Positions 57,025-64,000 of a stretch of 64,000 bases of DNA are shown in pieces. The stretch lies in NCBI GenBank assembly GCA_948146395.1, contig OX411555.1, positions 39,697,065 through 39,761,064 on the forward strand, written 5' to 3'. A program made the position numbers and the translations under genes. A model generated the notes under the pieces. It searched no databases and was not told where the DNA came from. It was given only the letters and a program-made list of their open reading frames with translations. The stretch comes from Fragum whitleyi. Taxonomy: Eukaryota > Mollusca > Bivalvia > Cardiida > Cardiidae. How positions within the stretch are numbered: the first letter of the stretch is position 1; every line of letters begins with the position of its first letter.

Positions 57025-57367
57025 ATTTGAACGGAAATTGTTTCAGGTTCGTAAAATTTTTTATTTCGAGTTTTAATCCCTCTTTTGCTGTTCACATTTT
57101 CAAGATGCTTGTTTATATGCTTGTATGTGGTTTAATGCCGCTTTTTACAATCATTCAGTTATATCACGACAGCTGGATTCCTGGTATCGTAATTCATATC
57201 AATGAATTCCGTTTATTTGCTCGTTTTTGTTTATTTCCGTTTATTTATTGTCGCTACCGAAGCACATGCCTCAGACAACGGTTAATTGTTACGGAGGATA
57301 GTGAAAGATGAGATCCGCCATGATTCTTTACGCGCTCAGTGTAAAGACCTCAATAAAATAATGAGTT
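57025..57367 (-). mobile_element. Probable SINE body fragment, only in unit B
   Basis: It shares 'ttattgtcgctaccgaagca', 'acaacggttaattgtt', 'tgagatccgccatgattct' and 'acgcgctcagtgtaaag' with 62980-63125, where the sequence joins a tRNA-like head on the minus strand. Here no head follows; a TTAA-1 element lies next to it. The 94-codon frame at 57027-57311 is therefore judged non-genic. Confidence 0.5.
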
Positions 57368-58272
57368 TTAAGGTAGTGGATCTGTAATAGTTCCGTAACA
57401 TTTCGAAACTCACGATCTTTCACAATGTAAACCGCGGTTTCCTATTGAAACCATTAAGAAACATCGGTTTATATTGTTTAAGGTAGCAATGGACACAAGG
57501 CGTCATTTTTTTCCGCTCAATGATTTTTTTTCTTGCTCACATATGTTTTAGATTAACATTATTTAGTCATTATATCAACATTTGAAGGTACCATTCCGTG
57601 CTCGTTTTCATACCAGAGTTATCTGCCCTTGGGTGGTTCTGACAATTTTTCAGAAAACGTCCATATTCTTTTTAGGCGTGGTATAGCTCAGTACCAGCTG
57701 ATAGCTATAAAACACATAAATGATGATAGACCTTATACATGTGCACAATGGCTGTTGCCAAGGAAATTTCTCTTTGATCACATGCATTTGCAAAATGAGC
57801 TTTTAGAAGTTAAAAATGCACATAATTTGGTAATTTCAAGGGGAAACGTTGCCATAAAAAAAACTATTTCTGAAAAAAATAACCAATGAGTTTTTCTTTT
57901 TTTTCCGATTTTTTTCTTAAAAAACACATTTTTCCTTTATTTTGTTATTTTCATTTTATTACATGCAATTAAGAAAGTTTTTCGTTATTTAATAGTAACC
58001 CCTCCTAATTGAATGACACTTACAACGTATTTTCATTGTTAAATTCAATGGTCCAGTTATTCAATTGATATCAAATGTTGAAAAGTACATGTAATTAAGT
58101 TATGAAATTTAAGTTTAGCAGAATCTTATGAAAGCTGGTTTTTTAAACAACGCGCAAAAAGATCCGTAAAATCCCATTTCTGGTTTATAGAGTCGGGAGG
58201 ACGCTGTCCATTGCCACCTTAAGATCATGACTTCCGAAAAGTTACGGAACTTTTACGAGTCCGCTATCTTAA
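57368..58272. mobile_element. TTAA-1 interrupted by TTAA-2 (unit B)
   Basis: TTAA-1 starts TTAAGGTAGTGGATCTGTAA and ends 'acgagtccgctatcTTAA'. Within it TTAA-2 spans 57478-58222 (TTAAGGTAGCAATGGACACA to 'gctgtccattgccaccTTAA'). Unit A shares the nesting but lost the left tip. Confidence 0.9.
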
Positions 58273-58655
58273 TTCTAAAATTGACAGCCATTGCAATCAA
58301 AACCATTCTTAATCGCTTGGTAAGCGATACAAACTTAGCATTACCTTTATTCACTCGAAACGGTCAAAATTTCCGAAATTGATCAGAAAACTAAACTCCG
58401 AAATTATTTAAAACGCATGCAATTGTTTCAAACTTCCCTTTACTTTTTAAAATAGGCTAAAACACTCCATGATTCGTTTAGATGCGTCTGATAAGTTCGG
58501 AATGCATACTTATCTTTTTATTGAAAATTGATCATCATACGAATGAAAGATAACAGAAAATCACCATTTCCGCTCATTTTGAACGAAATAATCGATACCA
58601 TATCCCCCCATTAATTCCATTTAAAATGCGCTCATCCCAATCATCATATTACATT
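58273..58655 (+). mobile_element. Diverged MITE-1 copy beyond the duplication
   Basis: Words in order: 'aaaattgacagccattgcaa', 'aaaaccattcttaatcgct', 'agatgcgtctgataagttcg', an eroded palindrome ('tcaccatttccgctcatttt' / 'gaacgaaataatcgatacca'), 'attaattccatttaaaatgc'. The left tip is missing next to the TTAA element. Confidence 0.65.
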
Positions 58656-58667
58656 CAGAATTCATTC

Positions 58668-59111
58668 TACGGTTGACAACATCCTGAAATTGACAAGGTG
58701 AATGATTTTGGAATAGTTTAGGAATGAAATTGAATGAGTGTGTGGAGCGAGTTTTGAGTGAATAAAATGGGGGGGGGGTAATCCAATGTCGCAAATTTTA
58801 TTCAGGATGCACAAAATTATCGATATTGATTACCTCCCTTTAATAAAATATGCATACAAGTTCTATAGATAGCTTCCTATTACTTCCAGAACCTATAAGA
58901 CGCTTAAAATTTGAATAATTTAAGAGAAATCGCAATTTTTCTCGATCCATTTTTATTTTGAATGACATTGTTGAATCTTTATTTTCAATGGGTTTGAGCG
59001 TTTATGAATGGTTTGAGTGAGTGTTTGGAATGAATGAATGGAGCGCCGAATGAGTGATTTAGAATAGTTTTGATAGAGATGAATGTCAATTTCACGATGT
59101 TATTAACTGTA
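58668..59111 (-). mobile_element. MITE-1 copy, complete
   Basis: It runs from TACGGTTGACAACATCCTGA to CACGATGTTATTAACTGTA. The GGGAGG of the palindrome has become a run of G (58769-58778). Close to the copy at 40018 ('atagatagcttcctattac', 'gagcgccgaatgagtgattt'). Confidence 0.92.
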
Positions 59112-59463
59112 TAATCATTCACCATGTCAATTCAAAGACGTTCCTCAATATATAATCATTAGTTCAAACCAATCCAAACTATAAGTTGCAATTCTTTTCA
59201 CTTTCTTTTAAGCCAAGAAAGGTCCGTTTTGGTCGTGATTGTGAGATTTCTTGTATATAGCAAGAGCTTGTTGTAAGCACATACCTTTTTGAATTCCTGG
59301 CATCCTAGCAACCGTTGAAATATCTACTTGACCCCTTCCGACTGACCGGAAACATATTCTACCCGATCGTGATAAACTGTTGAGATATTGCAGACACTGG
59401 TTTATATTTCATAAGAACGAAACACGCCTGCTTTTGAACGGTAGTAGTGCTATGAATTAAGCA
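59112..59463. other. Unassigned, with a MITE-1 tip fragment at its left
   Basis: 'aatcattcaccatgtcaatt' at 59112-59131 looks like a MITE-1 right end. The rest has no supported feature. Confidence 0.45.
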
Positions 59464-60335
59464 CTGAATCCGATCGGGAACCCTCGGCGATTCTACGGAG
59501 TTTACCTTCTACGGATTAAAGCGGGCGCAGCCACGCAAGCGCGTCGTTTCGTACGTGGGTTAACATGACGTCACAAACATAAATAAAGGTGACGTTGGGA
59601 AAACAAATCAACGGAAGTTTAAAAATATGCATGATTATAATAATTTGAATACTAAACGCAGTGATTTATTGCTTTTTTAAAAAACATTATAACATGCCAA
59701 AATGATCTCCAGACAATCGGAAAGCACAAAACAAAGCTTTTATTCTTCCAGCGCATTTACCAAAGTACCTCAAGGAGATGAATTACTTTGAAAATGGCCT
59801 ACAATAACATACACTTACGTGCGAGATACTTTCCAGTTTACGGAAAATTCCAAGCTTTGTTCCGAATGGCACTGAATCATTCGAAACATCGCTGGAACTT
59901 TTCCTTTAACTGGAAAGTACCTCGGAAGTAAGTGTTGTAATTTTCAGTCATGATTTAGATATTTCGTCTTCTAGCGGTAGTCTGTCATTGCGCTTCAAGA
60001 AAATTAAAGTTCTTAAATGCGTTCCGATCTTCTTTGGACGTTTTTTTTAATTACATTATACTTTGGTTACAAAACGCAGTTAAACACTGCGTTTTGTAAC
60101 CAAATTATAATATGTCCAGTTTTAATCTTTCGTTTATTCTTTTACTTAATGCCATCTTGATAAAAGTGACGTTTTATAAACTCGTTGGCGAAATGACACG
60201 CATTTATGACTGAGCCCGTTTTATTCCCAAGGTCTATTTTGAAGTATCGCCGAAGGTGTCCGCTTGGAACAAGTGACTTTGAGCGTTTTCACACGGGATG
60301 AGTTTCAATTTCACGATGTTATGAACTCTATCGCC
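59464..60335. mobile_element. Large GGGAACCCTCGGCG foldback in MITE-1 ends
   Basis: It opens 'ccgatcgggaaccctcggcg' and closes 'aagtatcgccgaaggtgtcc' near 60275, so the outer arms are inverted. Inside are two further palindromes: 'acacttacgtgcgagatact' / 'aagtacctcggaagtaagtg' (about 59811-59932) and 'ttggttacaaaacgcagtta' / 'actgcgttttgtaaccaa' (60063-60102). The right flank from 60283 is a MITE-1 tip ('gagtttcaatttcacgatgt', TATGAACTCTA). The shorter copy is at 24704-25108. Confidence 0.72.
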
Positions 60336-61005
60336 GCCTTTCTCTTATTTCTCTACGTATTCACTAGTTAAATATTCGTTTAGATAAAAATCTTTTTATG
60401 AAAATAAAATTACGTTACAATAAGTATTAATATCACATGTTAATTTAAAGTTCAACCAGACTTCTTCGATAAAGATCAACCTATAAATTCTGTGGCATTA
60501 ATGATGTGAATTTTATGTTTATATTTGCCTTTTTTGAAACTTTTGATGACTTCACATCGTTAGATCGGGATCACATTGTTTTTTGTCTTGTCTGTTTGTC
60601 TGTTTTTCACCCAAAACTTTAACATTGACAATATAGCTCTAGTTGAGTAAGGGATATTTCACATGAGTATGGTTTGTGACCAGATATTTCTGTTTGAACC
60701 ACTTTCAGGCCACCAGTACATGTTAATGTCATTTTTCAGAGTCAATTATGTTTAAGAAAAATTGAAAAATAGTAATGGGAAGGGCTAAAGTGTTAATTAA
60801 ACACATATTTTTGTATCTTGCTAAAAACTGGTTGTAATGAATCAAATATCATAGTCTGGTGCATTTCGGTTATGTTGTATTGATAATTCGTATACTCTTT
60901 AGAATGAATAAATTGTCCATTATCTTTGCATATCTTAAACGAATTAATAATAATAAGTAATTTTAATCCTTTGCACAGCATCCTTATCCTGTACAGAAAT
61001 AATAT
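60336..61005. other. Unassigned sequence
   Basis: No supported gene or repeat; a 79-codon frame on the minus strand has no motif. Confidence 0.45.
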
Positions 61006-61265
61006 GTGACCCGTCAGGCGAAAAGGGGCCATCTGGGATCTCTGTAAAATGGATATTTGAAAAAGAGATTGGGTCCAGCGGAGGTCAACCAGAGGTCACA
61101 TTTCAAAAATTCTTTCACTGGAAGGTAGATTGATCATTCTAGATTCAGAAAATAAACACATTACGAAAAGTTTCGACCCTAGGCAGTCTGCGCAATCCGC
61201 GCAGTCTGACTAGGGTCGACACTCCACGCACTACCCAGAATGTCCCTTTTCGCGTGACGGGTCAC
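61006..61265. mobile_element. MITE-4, GTGACCCGTCA ends, best copy
   Basis: A 260 bp element: GTGACCCGTCAGGCGAAAAG on the left, CTTTTCGCGTGACGGGTCAC on the right, about 25 bp of inverted repeat with one mismatch. Inside are 'gatatttgaaaaagagattg' and the palindrome 'cgaccctaggcagtctgcgc' / 'gcgcagtctgactagggtcg'. The target duplication is not clear. Confidence 0.9.
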
Positions 61266-61500
61266 CTTTTTATTCAAGTAGCTTCTTAAAACATTTAAAA
61301 AAAAAAAGAATAGTTATTCTTATGATAGAAAATGTGTCTCTGACTCAATGGCCGAGTTTTCAGCGTGGATGGTTATGGGTTCTAGTCTCGTAGGAGGGCG
61401 GTAGAAAATTTGGACGTGTCACTTCTCAGACAGCGCCCACATCCACCCAAATAAAAAAAACAACTTTTGTCTCTCTTTCTCGTTTGCCAGTAACACCAGA

Positions 61501-61622
61501 GCCTGCATTCAGGATGCAAAACGGTACAAACTGTGGGCTAGTTATTTCTCTCCTTGCACGTGCACTTGCGTACAAAGCGGGGTATAAATTGCTTTGCACC
61601 GTTTTGTCTTTCTGGAGATAGG
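61501..61622. repeat. Palindrome, CCCGCTTTGCACG family, diverged
   Basis: 'gcctgcattcaggatgcaaa' and 'acggtacaaactgtg' face 'gctttgcaccgttttgtctt' and 'tctggagataggg'; the centre is 'ccttgcacgtgcacttgcgt'. One arm has several differences. Confidence 0.75.
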
Positions 61623-61641
61623 GATGGAATGAGTTAGAACA

Positions 61642-61758
61642 TGTCCTGCGTGCAAATTGCTTACAAATTACACCCCGCTTTGCAAGCAATTATACGTTCA
61701 AAGCGGGTATTAAACTGCAAACAGTTTGCACCGTATTGTCATACTGAACGCATTGCGG
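61642..61758. repeat. Palindrome, CCCGCTTTGCACG family, diverged
   Basis: 'tcctgcgtgcaaattgctta' and 'caccccgctttgcaagcaat' face 'acgttcaaagcgggtattaa' and 'catactgaacgcattgcggg'. It lies 20 bp from the previous member, so two copies sit side by side. Confidence 0.75.
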
Positions 61759-62034
61759 GTTACAAATACGAGTTCGAGACTCTTTATCGTGATATCATGG
61801 AATAAAAATGAAATGAAAAAGAGAAACGTTTCGCTTAGTTTTTTTTATATGTTTGATATTCAATGCCATGACTTTTATTGATTCATAATAAAACAATAAA
61901 AAGCTATTAATAGACAAATGATGTAAATTGAAGATATTTGTTGAATATGGGCTCCCCGCTACGCCCCATTAACAAAAATGAAAGGTTATTATAGAACAAA
62001 ACCCTTTTATTTTCGATAGGTTTGTTTATCACAT
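61759..62034. other. Unassigned sequence
   Basis: Nothing supported; A/T-rich. Confidence 0.4.
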
Positions 62035-62178
62035 TACAGCTTAAAACATTGAGAAATTCACAAAAATCCCACTAAAAACATTCTTAATCACTTAATCATC
62101 GCTTCTTTCATAACATTCCAAACACTCCCTGATCATCATCATCTTCTAGTTCTTATTCTTGTTCTTTTTGTTACTGTT

Positions 62179-62470
62179 GTTGTTCTTCTTCTTCTTCTTT
62201 TTCTTCTTCTTCTTATTTGCTCCAAACGCCGCGTCATGACTGAAAAAATATTGAAAGCGGCGTAAAACTCCATTCAATTAATCAATCAATTCTTGTTTTC
62301 ATTCTTGTTCTTCTTGTTCTTCTTGTTCTTCTTGTTCTTCTAGTTCTTCTTGTTCTTCTTCTTCTTCTTCTCCCTTTTCTTCTTCTTCTTCTTCTTCTTC
62401 TTCTTCTTCTTCTTCTTCTTCTTCTTTTCCTTTCTTCTTCTTTTTCTTCTTTCTTCTCTTTCTTCTTCTG
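62179..62470 (+). repeat. (TTC)n polypyrimidine tract
   Basis: Two parts separated by a SINE 3' end: about 62179-62214 and 62290-62470, with an uninterrupted (TTC)n near 62383-62427 and TTCTTG variants before it. The 67-codon Arg/Lys-rich frame on the minus strand is only a translation of this tract. Confidence 0.95.
62218..62290 (+). mobile_element. SINE 3' end in the TTC tract, Asp-head family
   Basis: 'tgctccaaacgccgcgtcat', 'attgaaagcggcgtaaaact' and the tail CATTCAATTAATCAATCAA match the 3' end of 36790-37071. Confidence 0.8.
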
Positions 62471-62892
62471 TCTTATAATGTGCAAGAATACTCAATGGTA
62501 ATATCGAACTTCTTTCATATCAGACCAATCATTTTTGAATGGCTGTCGTAGATTAGAAGCTCTCCCTTGGGGAAACACATATAAAACAAAGAAACTTCAT
62601 AGAATTTACGAAAGGGAGATGATAAAATATCGACAAAATCGTTTATCTTCAACAAATAGGCGATATGTTATTGCTTCCTTTGATATCATTCCGAACTCGT
62701 CCATCAAACTTATTCAAATATATTCCATAATTATTCCAAAATAATTCGCCTTGTCATTTTCACGATGCCTCGTGTATTCCGTCTCCCGCTGTTCAAAGCA
62801 AATCTCTGCCATACACGGATCTTTTGCAGACAATTGATCGCTCATCAAAAAATATTGATAGGATGTCAAGCCTCATATCAAATTCAAGTTCA

Positions 62893-62926
62893 AAACTGTC
62901 AATCTCACGATGTTATTAGCTGTATA
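62893..62926 (+). mobile_element. MITE-1 right-tip fragment
   Basis: 'actgtcaatctcacgatgtt' then ATTAGCTGTA is the right terminal repeat only. The 120 bp between it and the remnant ending at 62768 is unassigned. Confidence 0.6.
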
Positions 62927-62959
62927 CTTGAGGAAAGGCGTCTTCTTCACTGTCCCAAT

Positions 62960-63265
62960 GGATATTATAGGAAGTATGTGTTTGCCGTTTATTCACCGTT
63001 GCTACCGTAGCATATGCCCATATGAGCGTCACCCCCAGAAGACGGTTAGTTATCTAATAAAAGGATATATGAAGAAAATACTGCTGAGATCCGCCAAAGT
63101 GCTTTAACGTGCTCGGTTTAAAGTACGGGCTCACGGGACTTCGGTTTAACGTCACATCCGAAAGATAATTAGTATGTTTGTGTGCCAGCCCGGGAATCGA
63201 ACCCGCGCGGTCGAACTTCTATGGTTTTCAGTCCAGTGCTCTATCTACTGAGCTAATCGGGCTGA
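62960..63265 (-). mobile_element. tRNA-derived SINE, third family, minus strand
   Basis: Read on the minus strand it starts 'gcccgattagctcagtagat' (box A-like) and 'cactggactgaaaaccat', then GGGTTCGATTCCCGGGC (box B). The body contains 'ttcggatgtgacgttaaacc', 'gaagtcccgtgagcccg' and 'aagcactttggcggatctca'. The acceptor stem does not pair properly, so this is a SINE head and not a working tRNA gene. The 'gatgtgacgttaaac' motif recalls SINE bodies common in marine invertebrates (from memory). Confidence 0.75.
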
Positions 63266-63698
63266 TAGGAGTAGGACTATAGTTGCTTCTGTAATGACAA
63301 CACAGACTCGACAACAAAGTAATCTTTTGAAGATTTTAATCCTTGTCATGCTGAATAAATTTTGGCTAAAAATTTCCATCAAAATCAAAGGGCAAAAAGC
63401 ACTGAAAGTACCCACTGTAGGTCAATTTTTTATTCGAAAATTAAATATTTTCACACTTCTGGTATGAAAGTAAGAAGCTGGTAGTGTAGACTGTCATCAG
63501 ACTGCACATTTGTGCAGGCTGATGTTTGTCTATAGCTCCTGCCAAAGCAGGAATATTCCGGGTTCAGCATGACAAGGGTTAACAAAGTCGTCTATGGATT
63601 CGTCATTGATACATACCAGGTAAATCCAAATTACTATGAATTGATATATTTTTTTATTTATTAATATTTGTCCTCCAGCAAAAGAAAAATAAACCAGA
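63266..63698. repeat. Unassigned stretch with a TCAGACTGCACA palindrome
   Basis: The palindrome at about 63495-63524 reads CATCAGACTGCACATTTGTG and 'caggctgatg'; it is flanked by 'tagtgtagactgt' and 'tttgtctatag'. Nothing else is supported. Confidence 0.6.
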
Positions 63699-64000
63699 TA
63701 CAGTTAGCAACATCGTGAAATTGACAATCGGTCCGATCAAAATCATTCTAAATCGATCACTCAGCGCCCTATTCATTCATTAGAACCACTCACTCAAATC
63801 ATTCAAACTAGCTCCAAAAAGACTAAAACAGGATAAGATCAACATCTCCATTCAAAATAAATGTAGCAAGAAAAATGAAATAATGCTCGTCTGTAGGTTC
63901 TTGGAGACAAAATGAGCTATCTATAGATCATTTATGCATTTTTTATTCAAGGGACGTAATCAATATTGATATTTTTTTCATTCTGAACAAAGTTAGCAAT
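63699..64000 (+). mobile_element. MITE-1 copy, cut by the window edge
   Basis: It starts TACAGTTAGCAACATCGTGA and reaches the second palindrome arm ('attctgaacaaagttagcaa') at the last base. The right terminal repeat would lie outside the window. Confidence 0.92.

Larger units (their letters stand above)
49052..58274 (+). repeat. Tandem segmental duplication, unit B
   Basis: Head-to-tail partner of 39625-49053. The junction reads 'cttccTTAAttctgattcgt': the left part matches the end of unit B ('atcTTAAttct', 58267-58277) and the right part matches the MITE-1 interior at 39625 ('gtctgattcgttcgtg'), with only 'tct' shared. Unit B alone carries the nested MITE-1 at 55669. It also has a local duplication of about 80 bp at 54474-54640 ('gtagttttttgttcttcttt' occurs twice). 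Confidence 0.93.
62035..62768 (+). mobile_element. MITE-1 remnant with microsatellite and SINE inside
   Basis: The left piece (62035-62130) has 'acattcttaatcacttaatc' and 'cattccaaacactccctgat'. The right piece (62608-62768) has 'gaaagggagatgataaaata', a worn palindrome, and 'aattcgccttgtcattttca' then CGATG. The CTT-rich tract and a SINE end fill the middle. Confidence 0.6.

Noticed and set aside
57027..57311. 94-codon frame with hydrophobic stretches
   Set aside because: It could look like a small membrane protein, but the second half matches a SINE-like body at 62980-63125 and the stretch is missing from unit A.
61326..61400. tRNA-like 'tgactcaatggccgag' and 'gggttctagtctcg'
   Set aside because: Only two promoter-like words at plausible spacing; no cloverleaf and no matching repeat elsewhere in the window.
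62282..62485. 67-codon Arg/Lys-rich open frame on the minus strand
   Set aside because: It is a direct translation of the TTC/GAA tract; no coding signal.
63183..63262. Possible tRNA gene on the minus strand with a GAA-like anticodon loop
   Set aside because: Box A and B words are good, but the acceptor and anticodon stems do not pair properly and a SINE-like body follows. Called a SINE head instead.

Overview
This window is eukaryotic, non-coding and dominated by transposable elements. It is AT-rich (roughly two-thirds A+T by eye). No open reading frame looks like a real gene: the longest is about 110 codons, and most lie inside repeats. The tRNA-derived SINEs with ATCA-type tails, the degenerate repeats with the tail motif 'ctccggacaaaaatggtctacgg', the repeats opening with 'ttagctcacctgagc', and the many short palindromic elements together suggest a bivalve mollusc. 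That assignment is inference from repeat style; no gene confirms it.

The dominant component is one miniature inverted-repeat family, called MITE-1 here. It is about 440 bp, has terminal repeats TACAGTTAAYAACATCGTGA and a TA target duplication, and carries a central palindrome (GGGAGGTAATC ... GATTACCTCCC) of about 65-75 bp. About 30 whole, truncated or nested copies lie in both orientations and fill roughly a fifth of the window. Other families seen are: TTAA-flanked elements in two sizes; a 1.04 kb TA-flanked mariner-like element; a 748 bp foldback element with internal tandem repeats; two small elements (GTGACCCGTCA and GAGAGCGTTC ends) that share a TCAGACTGCACA palindrome; long palindromes built on CCCGCTTTGCACG; hairpin elements with a CGAGGCTCTGCCGAG core; and at least three SINE families.

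Layout: 1-5 kb is mostly unrecognised sequence. From 5 to 18.7 kb there is a mosaic of repeats, including two dispersed duplications (6.77-7.45 with 11.88-13.64; 8.85-10.53 with 16.2-18.75). From 18.7 to 24.3 kb it is quieter. From 24.3 to 39.4 kb MITE-1 copies alternate with tandem repeats, including a 487 bp tandem duplication at 28.27-30.13 kb. From 39.6 to 58.3 kb there is a head-to-tail duplication of about 9.3 kb (units A and B), both rich in elements. The last 6 kb holds more MITE-1 copies, a large foldback, a polypyrimidine microsatellite and SINEs.

The most informative aspect is that the duplications act as internal controls. Several insertions are present in one duplicate and absent from the other, which exposes empty target sites. 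These show TA duplication for MITE-1 (three cases) and the mariner-like element, TTAA for the small TTAA element, and a 6 bp duplication for the foldback. MITE-1 also inserted into itself after the 9.3 kb duplication. Copies of its central palindrome differ by paired changes that keep the arms complementary. All coordinates of repeat ends were read by eye and may be off by a few bases.
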